A stretch of 8,484 nt of DNA from a bacterium (GCA_014846175.1 RKAV01000011.1:1-8484), one strand, 5' to 3'; counted from the first letter of the stretch, positions 1-7,049 are shown. Program-made: numbers and translations. The notes: generated by a model from the letters alone, not told the origin.

Positions 1-1020
1 ACTTCGATTATTATATAAGTATTCTATTTTATCAGCTAAATCTAAAGCATTATCTTGTTCAAATAATAACCCATTTTTATTATTATCAATTAGTTCAACT
101 GTTCCCCCAGAATTAGTTCCTATAACTGCTAATCCACTCATCATAGCTTCTACTGTTACGCGACCAAAAGCTTCTTTTTTTGAAGAAATAATTTCAATAT
201 CAACTTTTTTTCTTAATTCTTTTAAGTTATTAACTTGTCCAAGACATTTTAACCATTTCTTATCACTATCAATTCCAAGGTCTTCTATTCTTCCTCTTCC
301 TGCTAATAACAATTCTATATTATACCCCTTATTAATCAACTTATCAATTGCTTTTACAGTTATATCTTGTCCTTTACTTTTTAAAATCATACCAGCTTGT
401 AAACAAATTAATTTCTTTTTCTTATCTAAGTTATAGTTTGTTCTTTGATATATATTTTCCCTACCAACACCATTATATATTAAAAATAGTTTTAGGGAGG
501 AAACTTTTCCTTTAAACTTTTCCCTTACTGCTTTTGATATACATATTAAATAATTATCATCAGCTATTTTTTTATAGTATTCATCATAACTACATAAAGG
601 ATACATATTAAAGTCATCTTCTCCAAATTCCCTAATATGCCAAATGTGAGGAATATTCATAATTTTACTAAGTCTATATCCAAAATCAACAACAGATGTA
701 TTTGAATGAATTATATCTATATTTTTATCTTTTAATATTGAAGCTAGTTTTAAAGCTAATTGTTGATTTAGTGTATCATATTTATTTTCCCAGTTTTTTT
801 GTTTTATTTCAAAATCAGCGTCTTTTACTTCTACCCATCTATAAAATGGTACAAAATACATTTCAATATTTCTACTTTTAATAGCATCTACAAACGGACC
901 AGTTTCAAAAGGTGATACGATAATAAAATTACATTTATCTTTTAAAGTATCTATTAAATTCAACATTGAATAACTTGCTCCGTTTATTATTTGTTCATGT
1001 CCTATCATCAATATATTCAT
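1..1020 (-). CDS. GT4-family glycosyltransferase, C-terminus cut by window edge
   Basis: The reading frame is open from the ATG at 1018-1020 to base 1, giving 340 visible residues. The missing C-terminus is probably short, because GT4 enzymes usually run about 350-400 residues. The fold is GT-B. The N-terminal half starts with a beta strand (MNILMIGHE) and a glycine-containing acceptor-side loop (NGASYSML, about 13-20). The C-terminal donor half starts near residue 203 with a LQAGMILKSKGQ stretch (207-218). The retaining-GT4 EX7E motif is E283-(AFGRVTV)-E291, followed by GTNSGGTVELI, which normally contacts the nucleotide-sugar donor. There are no membrane segments, so it likely acts at the inner face of the membrane, adding a sugar to a lipid-linked or surface glycan. 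It lies 20 bases downstream of the acyltransferase gene and is almost certainly co-transcribed with it. The family is certain. Donor sugar and acceptor cannot be told. Confidence 0.93.
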   Translation of the reverse strand, partial: MNILMIGHEQIINGASYSMLNLIDTLKDKCNFIIVSPFETGPFVDAIKSRNIEMYFVPFYRWVEVKDADFEIKQKNWENKYDTLNQQLALKLASILKDKNIDIIHSNTSVVDFGYRLSKIMNIPHIWHIREFGEDDFNMYPLCSYDEYYKKIADDNYLICISKAVREKFKGKVSSLKLFLIYNGVGRENIYQRTNYNLDKKKKLICLQAGMILKSKGQDITVKAIDKLINKGYNIELLLAGRGRIEDLGIDSDKKWLKCLGQVNNLKELRKKVDIEIISSKKEAFGRVTVEAMMSGLAVIGTNSGGTVELIDNNKNGLLFEQDNALDLADKIEYLYNNRS

Positions 1021-1027
1021 AGTAAAT

Positions 1028-1033
1028 CCTCCT
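1028..1033 (-). promoter_or_regulatory. Ribosome binding site of the GT4 gene
   Basis: A perfect AGGAGG lies 7 bases before the ATG at 1018-1020. It fills the short gap after the acyltransferase stop codon and fixes the GT4 start, whose frame is otherwise known only from its open C-terminal side. Confidence 0.9.
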
Positions 1034-1040
1034 TTATTTA

Positions 1041-2156
1041 TTATAACCGTCCCAAGTAATCATAAAACTTATTTTTTTTAGCTATAATATTTTTTTTATT
1101 ACAAATAAATTTAGTAATATTATGTCTTATTAGTTCTATTAATGAACAAACTATAAATATCAGTAAAGTACATATTAAAATATATATTAATGAGGATGAG
1201 GTAAGCATTTTATTAGAATTAATTTTAATAGCTTTATAAATTATATTACGAATATAAGTATTGTCATGTATTAAGTAAACGCCAAGAGTTACAGATGCTA
1301 AAATATTAATTTTCTTATTTTTGATTTTTAAAGTTTCAAAGTATAAAAAGTAAGAAATTGATTGAATAATAACTAAAGGTGTTGAATAATTAAACTGACT
1401 TCTTCTAATACATGAAGCTATTTCTTTAACTAATTCATTAGAATAGGTATCAAGTTGATTAGCAAAAAGCATGATAATAAAGTTAAGAGTAAAGCAAACT
1501 ATAAATAGAGTTAAAAATATTAATTGTCTTTTTTCTCTAGTAAATCTTCTAAAATAATAATTTTCTTTAATAGGATATTTCTTTAAATAAGCACCTATTA
1601 GATATAAAAAACAAAATTGAATAATTGTATAGCCACTATTATCAATGGTTCTAGCACTTGTAATATATGGTACTATAGAAAATAATACAAAAGATAATAA
1701 TAAGAGTTTCTTATGTTCTTTATTAGTTAAAGATGATATTAATTTATTTAAATAAGGACTTAATAAGTATAGTGTTAAATAACAATTTATAAACCAATAG
1801 TCAGCTACATCTAATGGTAATAATTCATTAATAAAATCTACTTTTGATATAGATATTAGGTTAAAAAGAGATAATATAATTATTATTACTACCCGGTAAA
1901 ACCATTGAAGGCAAAATAGATTCAAAAATTTCTTTAAAGAAAATTGATGTTCGGACTGAAAATATCCACAAGCTAAAATAAATGAATTAACATGTACTAG
2001 AAATATACACATTAATAAATAACATAATAAATTAGTAACTCCTGTAGTATGTTCTAAAACCTTTCCATGCACAAGTACATGCCAAAAGACTATCATGAAC
2101 ATAGAAATTACTCGCATTAATTCAAAGTTTGATTCTCTTTCTTTTATCTTCATCAT
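1041..2156 (-). CDS. Acyltransferase 3 family membrane protein (surface glycan O-acyltransferase)
   Basis: The 371-residue protein is rich in hydrophobic segments, about ten by eye, as expected for the acyltransferase-3 (OafA/NodX-type) integral membrane family. The N-terminus has the family hallmark NFELMRVISMFMIVFWHVL, containing R15 and H26 in the R-x10-H arrangement implicated in acyl transfer in OafA-like proteins. Members usually move acetyl or another short acyl group from the cytoplasm onto an extracellular polysaccharide, teichoic acid or peptidoglycan. Here the likely substrate is the glycan made with the adjacent GT4 enzyme. It is the first gene after a near-consensus promoter. The start is one of two consecutive Met codons. 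AAGGA sits 3 bases from the first and 6 from the second, so initiation at 2153 is equally possible. There is no extra extracellular SGNH domain, so it is the minimal form. The exact acyl group and acceptor are unknown. Confidence 0.88.
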   Translation of the reverse strand: MMKIKERESNFELMRVISMFMIVFWHVLVHGKVLEHTTGVTNLLCYLLMCIFLVHVNSFILACGYFQSEHQFSLKKFLNLFCLQWFYRVVIIIILSLFNLISISKVDFINELLPLDVADYWFINCYLTLYLLSPYLNKLISSLTNKEHKKLLLLSFVLFSIVPYITSARTIDNSGYTIIQFCFLYLIGAYLKKYPIKENYYFRRFTREKRQLIFLTLFIVCFTLNFIIMLFANQLDTYSNELVKEIASCIRRSQFNYSTPLVIIQSISYFLYFETLKIKNKKINILASVTLGVYLIHDNTYIRNIIYKAIKINSNKMLTSSSLIYILICTLLIFIVCSLIELIRHNITKFICNKKNIIAKKNKFYDYLGRL

Positions 2157-2197
2157 GTATCCTTACCCCCACCTGATGTTTCATATCTTATATAGAG

Positions 2198-2226
2198 AGT
2201 ATAACATGATATAGTAAGAGTGTCAA
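2198..2226 (-). promoter_or_regulatory. Strong sigma-A promoter for acyltransferase-GT4 operon
   Basis: On the minus strand, TTGACA (2221-2226) is followed by a 17-base spacer and TATACT (2198-2203). An upstream TG makes it an extended -10. This is a near-perfect match to consensus. Transcription would start near 2191, leaving about 35 bases of leader before the acyltransferase ATG. It lies just past the end of the VWA gene, so the two-gene glycan operon does not depend on the upstream cassette. Confidence 0.85.
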
Positions 2227-2254
2227 AAATGAATTGGAAAAATGTTTCAAATAC

Positions 2255-2286
2255 AAAAAAGAAAACAAGTAACTTTATCTTGTTTT
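2255..2286 (-). terminator. Weak intrinsic terminator at the end of the ATPase-VWA unit
   Basis: AAAACAAG (2279-2286) can pair with CTTGTTTT (2262-2269) across a 9-base loop that contains the VWA stop codon. After the stem the transcript reads CUUUUUUG. The 8-bp stem has only two G-C pairs, so termination may be partial. Its position, between the VWA gene and a strong new promoter, supports the call. Confidence 0.45.
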
Positions 2287-3543
2287 TCCTTTTGCTTCAT
2301 TAATCATTTGATAATTATATAGATTTTCTAGTTGTCTATCATTAATATAAATGACTTTTCCCCCAGCTGGTTCAATTTTTATATCACCAAATACAATCCA
2401 GATAGCATCCATTGGTGTACTTGGCACAGTAGCTTTACCATCAGTAAAAATTATTTTATTTTCTACTCTTCTTGTAAAGGCATTTACTGCTACATTAAAA
2501 TTTGTATCTCCACCACCATAGAATGGTAAATCATCAATATCAGATACATTTTTTATTTCTGTAAAACCATAAAACCTTGTATCAAAACATCCGACTTTGA
2601 CTTTTGATGTTTGTAATATATTTTTACATTCTCTTAAAAAGTTTCTAAGTAACGTTTCATTTATTGAACCACTTGTATCTAAAACAATTTCTGTCTCTGG
2701 TCTTGGTATTTCTTCTAAATATGCTGTTACTACGCCATCTTCTATTCCGGCATTTTGATATGACCAATCAACATCATATTTAACTGCTTCTTTTAACAAT
2801 CTTCTCCAATCAATAATAGGGGCAGATGTACCAATATCAGTGATATTTCTTCTTTCACTATTTGTTTTATCTCCATAAGCATGCGATTGACTAACTAATG
2901 CTTTTCTTAATTCTTCTAGTTGTTTTTTTCTTTCTATTTTATTTTGTTTAAATGTTTCTTTTTCACCTAATCCTGTTAATTTTTTAATTTCTTCATCATT
3001 GTTACTAGATTGTTGTTCTTCTTGGTGTTTCTTTTCTACTTCTTTTTTCCACATAGCATGAGTGTCATTTCCAATATCTTGTTCTTGTGAACTTTCACCG
3101 TCAGAACTACTTTGTTTTTTATTTTGATTATTAGTTTGTTCATTCTGTTGTTGCTTCTTTTTATCTAATAGTTTTTTATACAATTCCTCTGCATCATAAT
3201 TGATTGCCTCTGGTATATCAACAACACCATCAATAAGTGGTAAGCCATCTTGTTTTAAGGAAGCATTTATAACTGCATCTGTTGCTATGTTCCATAGATT
3301 TTGATCTTTTCCTTCACTTCTATATATATGATTAAATGCTATATGACTTATTTCATGGGCAAAGATAAATATTTGTTGTTCATTTGTAATAGTTTCAATA
3401 AATTTAGGGTTATAATAAATATTTTTACCATCTGTCGCTGCTGTACTTATTGATGGTTCAGAAATAAAATTAGAATTAGCAACTATACTTCCAAAGAAAG
3501 GATATTTCACTAATAATTTACTTTTAATTTTTTCTACATTCAT
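2275..3543 (-). CDS. VWA-domain protein with HExxH metallopeptidase-like domain (DUF2201/COG3864 type)
   Basis: This 422-residue soluble protein has no signal peptide. The N-terminal domain (about 1-125) carries a zinc-peptidase motif HEISH (63-67) followed by WNIATDAVIN (84-93), where D89 may be the third metal ligand. A Q/N/K/E/S-rich linker of low complexity spans about 126-190, and a basic helical stretch spans about 195-222. The C-terminal domain (about 283-410) is VWA-like with a complete MIDAS: DTSGS (289-293), Thr in GGGDTNF (344-350) and Asp in FTDG (366-369). The layout matches the family of predicted metal-dependent peptidases with a DUF2201 N-terminal and VWA-like C-terminal domain. 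Such proteins are commonly paired with MoxR AAA+ ATPases, as here. Whether the peptidase site is active or only structural is unknown. It starts 10 bases after the mini-AAA stop with only a weak ribosome site (AAGATAAG), so translation is probably coupled. Confidence 0.9.
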   Translation of the reverse strand: MNVEKIKSKLLVKYPFFGSIVANSNFISEPSISTAATDGKNIYYNPKFIETITNEQQIFIFAHEISHIAFNHIYRSEGKDQNLWNIATDAVINASLKQDGLPLIDGVVDIPEAINYDAEELYKKLLDKKKQQQNEQTNNQNKKQSSSDGESSQEQDIGNDTHAMWKKEVEKKHQEEQQSSNNDEEIKKLTGLGEKETFKQNKIERKKQLEELRKALVSQSHAYGDKTNSERRNITDIGTSAPIIDWRRLLKEAVKYDVDWSYQNAGIEDGVVTAYLEEIPRPETEIVLDTSGSINETLLRNFLRECKNILQTSKVKVGCFDTRFYGFTEIKNVSDIDDLPFYGGGDTNFNVAVNAFTRRVENKIIFTDGKATVPSTPMDAIWIVFGDIKIEPAGGKVIYINDRQLENLYNYQMINEAKGKTR

Positions 3544-3553
3544 AACTTATCTT

Positions 3554-3955
3554 TTAAATTTGTGCTAATAAAGAATATACTTCTTCACTAATTTTTTTAT
3601 TATTTAAATTTGAACAGGTAACAATAATCAAACAATTTTTAGGTAATGTAAAAGTACTAATTTTATTATATTTAAGTATCTCAATAAATTTATTTTGTTC
3701 TTCTATAGAAATATCATTTATATTCTCTATAACTAGAATAACATAGTCTAATTTACTCTTTTCTAATAATTCTTTGTACCATGTTGGAGGACAAAATTCT
3801 ATATCCTCGTAATGTCCATTTAATTCTGATTTATCTATATTTGATTTTAAAACAACTGAATTACTAAATAAATCAGAGGGAATATTTTCAATTAATAATG
3901 GTGCAACACCAGTTTTAATATAATTTTCTAATAAATTTAATCTTTCTTTATTCAT
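3554..3955 (-). CDS. Small degenerate AAA+ paralogue lacking the ATP-binding motifs
   Basis: A soluble 133-residue protein that aligns by eye, in order, with the core of the AAA+ domain encoded just upstream. Shared landmarks are LNG (45-47), PPTWYK (56-61, identical to 368-373 of the ATPase), a hydrophobic strand at 71-77, and LPxN followed by a strand and xNLN (104-118). The ATP-site residues are gone. There is no GxxxxGKS where Walker A should be. The Walker B Asp-Glu pair reads Glu77-Asn78, and the sensor-1 Asn is replaced by Ser115. The protein ends before the arginine finger. I infer a non-catalytic subunit, adaptor or decoy of the ATPase, or a decaying duplicate. Its ATG overlaps the ATPase stop by 4 bases (ATGA) and has a strong AGGAGG 9 bases away inside the ATPase gene, so expression appears maintained. 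I know no named family for it. Confidence 0.82.
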   Translation of the reverse strand: MNKERLNLLENYIKTGVAPLLIENIPSDLFSNSVVLKSNIDKSELNGHYEDIEFCPPTWYKELLEKSKLDYVILVIENINDISIEEQNKFIEILKYNKISTFTLPKNCLIIVTCSNLNNKKISEEVYSLLAQI

Positions 3956-5889
3956 CTTCTTACCCCTCCTTGCGATAATTTATCAGCCATTTGTGCTTCA
4001 GCAACTTTGTTTAATCTTTTCTCATCACCATGTATCCACATAGATTCAAATGCTGCTCTTGGTTCTTTCCCTACCCGTTTCATAAAATTTCTTACTACTT
4101 CAAAATGTTCTTCACTGACAGAGGATAATCCAACTGCAGTGGCGAATTTTTGTGATACATCCATTTCTAAATCTATATCTGTGTAATTATGATTAATTAC
4201 ATCTTCAACAGTTATTACCTGTTGTCTTGTAAATGCAACAAAGTCTCTTGTTAAATCTTCTCCTATTAATGCTCTTAACATTTCTGGTTGTTTAGTTTTA
4301 TAAAGTATTTTTGAAGCCATTTCCCATTTTCTTGGGTCAGCATTGGGTTTATCTCCCGTATAAGGTGTTCTTAAAACATCGTCTCCACTATATGATTTAT
4401 ATGCTATATAAGCATATATAGAAGGATGAATTTTTGCTTCTTCTACTTCTTCTTTATAATCTAATCTTTCATATTTTTCTTTAGGAGTAGCCGCCCACTT
4501 CAACCAACTATCTACTGTAGTGTTAATATATACATGAGCAAATCGATTAAATAATGGTTCTGCCATTTGGTTTGCTGCTAGCGAGTCATTCAAATCATTT
4601 CCTGCTGCAACGATTCTAGCATTAGGTGGTAATTTCCATATTCCATTTACTTCACCATCTAATACTATATTGAAAGCCATCCCTTGTATTGAAGGAAGAG
4701 CATTAGTAAGTTCATCAAAGAAGATAATGTGAATTTTATCAGGCTCTTCTTCACATTTTTCCATCACTTTTTTATACCATGTTGGTGGTATATCAATCAT
4801 TTCTCCCGTTGTTGCATTATATACGCTTTTTCCATTTAAACTATCTGGAGTTGCATTTCTCATATATATTATTTCACAATCTGGATCTAATTGTTTTACT
4901 CTTGCTGATTTACCTTCACTTGATCTACCATGTAAGAAGACTGAAACATTACTTTCTACTGCTCCTCTTATTATATCTTCTTCTGATACTCCATCAAAAT
5001 TAAATTCATAAGGATTTTGTTTTCTTATCAGCTCTTTTCCTTCTATACCTTGATTTTGTTCTACTGATGTAGTTTGTGAATAAACTCTGTCAGTTACTAT
5101 TTCTTTTGAAAAATAATTATCCATAAACTGTTTTATATCAGTTTCAGAAAAATTACCATTATAATTTTTATTATTTTTAAATTGTACTCCAGAAAAAAGT
5201 ATTTTCTTTGAAAGTGCTATATTTGTTTTTTCATCTACTAACCAAGTTATTGGTTCAACACGAACCCAATATGCTTTACCTTTTTTTATCGTTCTACCAT
5301 CTGACAAAACATCTATATTATAATTTGAATCTACAACAAAACGAATATATTTACTTCCATTATATTCATATTCCGTATGAGTTCTAGCACTAAAACTGTT
5401 CTTAATAGCTTCATTACTAATGGAATCTGTAGCATACTTTTTACCTGTTGTTCTTAAATTTCCATTATTATATACTTTTTCTAATTCATAAGAATAATTC
5501 TCATCGACAATCGTTTGAGGATATTCTCCATATTCGATTTCTTTAATTCCTTTGTTTGTTATCACTATATTTGAACATTTTGATTGAATTAAAGAATAAG
5601 GTAAAGCTGGTCTTGCACCGACTTTACGTGTAGTGGCATATTCCCAATCATTAATACCTCTGGCACCTACAATACAGACAGTTCCACATCTATTAGGTGA
5701 TTTTGTCCACCACATACTAGTTCTATCTTTTTTAGTACATCCTTCACTAGTATAATAATCTTCTGTTATGTAACCACCTAATAAAATAGAAAAATCAGTG
5801 GTAGCACATTTAGTTCCATATTTTTTTATTATATCTAATTGAGTGTCTAGAAATATCTGTTCCTTAGTTAAAAAGGTAAAGTTACTCAT
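3952..5889 (-). CDS. MoxR-type AAA+ ATPase with N-terminal DUF6273-like (C-type-lectin-like) region
   Basis: This 645-residue soluble protein has two parts. Residues 1-265 resemble DUF6273. WWTK (60-63) and GARPALPYS (91-99) recall the end of that domain. YGEYPQ (120-125), EYNGSKYIRF (175-184) and YWVRVEPITWLV (207-218) recall its beginning, so the halves seem to be in swapped order. Residues 295-565 are a complete AAA+ module: Walker A GRSSEGKS (321-328), PPTWYK (368-373), Walker B IIFFDE (388-393), sensor-1 Asn431 in AAGN, an arginine-finger candidate in EPLFNRF (444-450) and DPRKW (518-522) near sensor 2. MoxR ATPases hydrolyse ATP to remodel partners and work with VWA proteins, here encoded two genes downstream. 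The N-terminal part could recognise the target. I chose the Met at 5889 because GGTGGTG lies 6 bases before it. The in-frame ATG at 5904 has no ribosome site and falls near the predicted transcript start. The gene ends in TGA. Confidence 0.9.
   Translation of the reverse strand: MSNFTFLTKEQIFLDTQLDIIKKYGTKCATTDFSILLGGYITEDYYTSEGCTKKDRTSMWWTKSPNRCGTVCIVGARGINDWEYATTRKVGARPALPYSLIQSKCSNIVITNKGIKEIEYGEYPQTIVDENYSYELEKVYNNGNLRTTGKKYATDSISNEAIKNSFSARTHTEYEYNGSKYIRFVVDSNYNIDVLSDGRTIKKGKAYWVRVEPITWLVDEKTNIALSKKILFSGVQFKNNKNYNGNFSETDIKQFMDNYFSKEIVTDRVYSQTTSVEQNQGIEGKELIRKQNPYEFNFDGVSEEDIIRGAVESNVSVFLHGRSSEGKSARVKQLDPDCEIIYMRNATPDSLNGKSVYNATTGEMIDIPPTWYKKVMEKCEEEPDKIHIIFFDELTNALPSIQGMAFNIVLDGEVNGIWKLPPNARIVAAGNDLNDSLAANQMAEPLFNRFAHVYINTTVDSWLKWAATPKEKYERLDYKEEVEEAKIHPSIYAYIAYKSYSGDDVLRTPYTGDKPNADPRKWEMASKILYKTKQPEMLRALIGEDLTRDFVAFTRQQVITVEDVINHNYTDIDLEMDVSQKFATAVGLSSVSEEHFEVVRNFMKRVGKEPRAAFESMWIHGDEKRLNKVAEAQMADKLSQGGVRR
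3965..3970 (-). promoter_or_regulatory. Ribosome binding site of the mini-AAA gene, inside the ATPase gene
   Basis: AGGAGG lies 9 bases before the ATG at 3953-3955, within the last codons of the ATPase. Together with the ATGA stop/start overlap it indicates translational coupling and fixes the small gene's start. Confidence 0.85.
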
Positions 5890-5895
5890 AATAAT

Positions 5896-5902
5896 CACCA
5901 CC
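5896..5902 (-). promoter_or_regulatory. Ribosome binding site that decides the ATPase start
   Basis: GGTGGTG lies 6 bases before the ATG at 5887-5889. It overlaps the alternative ATG at 5904, so that upstream codon is unlikely to be the true start. Confidence 0.7.
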
Positions 5903-5911
5903 ATCGTGCAT

Positions 5912-5940
5912 AGTATAACATATTTCTATCATTTTTAATA
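5912..5940 (-). promoter_or_regulatory. Extended -10 promoter of the ATPase-VWA unit
   Basis: TATACT (5912-5917) is preceded by TGT on the minus strand, giving an extended -10. The -35 region near 5935-5940 (TATTAA) is poor, which an extended -10 can tolerate. Transcription would start around 5904-5906, leaving a leader of only about 15 bases that consists mostly of the ribosome site. The ten bases ATGTTATACT are identical to those in the acyltransferase promoter. Confidence 0.65.
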
Positions 5941-5970
5941 GAATTTATATTTTCTTAGCTAAATAACATA

Positions 5971-5998
5971 TAAAAAGATGGTCTTTAATTAACCATCT
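5971..5998 (-). terminator. Intrinsic terminator of the GT2 gene
   Basis: AGATGGT (5992-5998) pairs perfectly with ACCATCT (5976-5982) over a 9-base loop. A run of U's follows on the minus strand. It begins a few bases after the GT2 stop codon and separates that gene from the ATPase promoter. Confidence 0.8.
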
Positions 5999-6002
5999 AT
6001 AT

Positions 6003-6968
6003 CTACTTTTTATTAATTTCTTCTAAATTTTCAGCAACTATAAATCTTGGACGAGCTTTTGTTTCGTTATACATTTTTCCAACATACTCACCTATAATTC
6101 CTAGTGATATCATCTGTAATCCACCAATAAACCAAATAGAAATATTTAGGAAAGTCCAACCATCTATTGTGTTACCTGATATTTTTCTAATTAGAGAATA
6201 AATCATAATGATTATACTAATAAATAAAATAATAAATCCTAAGCCACAAATTAATCTTAATGGTTTTACGGAAAAAGATGTAATACCATCCCAAGCAAAG
6301 TTTAGCATTTTCTTTAAAGGATATTTTGATTCACCAGCAAATCTTTCTGCTCTTTCATAGTACACTTTATCTGATTTATAACCAATTAATGGAAAGATAC
6401 CTCTTAGGAAAAGATTAACTTCTTTATAATCTTGAAAGTTATTTAAAACTTTTTTAGAAGTTAAACGATAATCTGCATGATTATATACAACATCAACACC
6501 CATCATTTGCATAAATTTATAGAATCCTTCTGCTGTTACTCTTTTAAAGAATGTATCTGTTTTTCTAGCTGATCTAACTCCATAAACAATATCACAACCA
6601 TCATAATATTTTTCTAACATTCCATCTACAGCATTAATATCATCTTGTAAATCTGCATCCATTGATATTACAACATCAGCATAGTCTTTAGCAGTAAGCA
6701 ATCCTGCTACTAAAGCATTTTGATGTCCTCTATTTCTTGATAGAGATATTCCTGTAAACATAGAATCATTATTATGTATTTGTTTAATCAATTCCCATGT
6801 CTTATCTTTAGAACCATCATTTACATACATAACCTTACTTTTGGCACTGATAATTTTTTTCTTGATTAATCCATTCAATTTTTCTTTTAATCTTTTTGTA
6901 GTTTCTAGTAACACCTCTTCTTCATTATAACAAGGTATTACCATATAAAGTACATCACATTTTTTCAT
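6003..6968 (-). CDS. GT2 glycosyltransferase, GtrB/DPM1-like (polyprenyl-phosphate sugar transferase)
   Basis: The 321-residue length is typical for this family. The GT-A domain begins with MVIPCYNEEEVL (9-20), followed by YVNDGSKDKT, then SRNRGHQNAL, and the metal-binding region SMDADLQD with its DxD-type acidic residues. HADYRL and RFAGESKYPLKKML are also characteristic of the GtrB/YkcC/DPM1 group. Two hydrophobic helices near the C-terminus (about 238-260 and 274-298) anchor it in the membrane. Such enzymes move glucose or another sugar from a nucleotide donor to undecaprenyl phosphate on the cytoplasmic side. A flippase and an outer-face transferase then use the lipid-linked sugar to decorate teichoic acid or polysaccharide. 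Neither partner is in this window. It is a single-gene transcription unit with its own promoter and terminator. AGGAG lies 6 bases before the chosen ATG. The sugar is unknown. Confidence 0.93.
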   Translation of the reverse strand: MKKCDVLYMVIPCYNEEEVLLETTKRLKEKLNGLIKKKIISAKSKVMYVNDGSKDKTWELIKQIHNNDSMFTGISLSRNRGHQNALVAGLLTAKDYADVVISMDADLQDDINAVDGMLEKYYDGCDIVYGVRSARKTDTFFKRVTAEGFYKFMQMMGVDVVYNHADYRLTSKKVLNNFQDYKEVNLFLRGIFPLIGYKSDKVYYERAERFAGESKYPLKKMLNFAWDGITSFSVKPLRLICGLGFIILFISIIIMIYSLIRKISGNTIDGWTFLNISIWFIGGLQMISLGIIGEYVGKMYNETKARPRFIVAENLEEINKK

Positions 6969-6974
6969 ATTCTA

Positions 6975-6979
6975 CTCCT
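6975..6979 (-). promoter_or_regulatory. Ribosome binding site of the GT2 gene
   Basis: AGGAG (part of TAGGAG) lies 6 bases before the ATG at 6966-6968, supporting that start. Confidence 0.8.
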
Positions 6980-7005
6980 ACTCTACTTTTTTTCTTTCTA
7001 AAGTT

Positions 7006-7033
7006 ATTGTATCATTAAAAATGATATTGTCAA
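7006..7033 (-). promoter_or_regulatory. Sigma-A promoter of the GT2 gene
   Basis: TTGACA (7028-7033) and TACAAT (7006-7011) are separated by 16 bases, with a TG just before the -10. The predicted transcript start is near 6999, about 30 bases before the ATG. The element lies immediately after the lysozyme gene, so GT2 is transcribed independently. Confidence 0.75.
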
Positions 7034-7049
7034 TCATTGTTTAATTTTA

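Noticed and set aside
696..881. Plus-strand open frame of 61 codons
   Set aside because: It lies opposite the well-supported GT4 gene, has low-complexity Leu/Tyr/Phe composition and no ribosome site. It is a shadow of AT-rich coding DNA.
2332..2529. Plus-strand open frame of 65 codons
   Set aside because: It is antisense to the VWA domain and has no recognisable features.
3952..3954. TGA read as Trp (Mycoplasma-type code)
   Set aside because: Trp is written TGG in all genes examined. Reading through this TGA would add only four more codons beyond it and overlap the next gene, whose start and ribosome site are clear.
4779..5003. Plus-strand open frame of 74 codons, Leu/His/Tyr rich
   Set aside because: It is antisense to the Walker A region of the ATPase and has no family resemblance, so it is a shadow frame.
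7011..7038. Possible terminator after the lysozyme gene: AATGAT and ATCATT arms followed by T's
   Set aside because: The 6-bp stem is almost all A-T and overlaps the GT2 promoter, with the TTGACA mostly in the loop. An alternative pairing of the same bases is equally likely. It is too weak to call.
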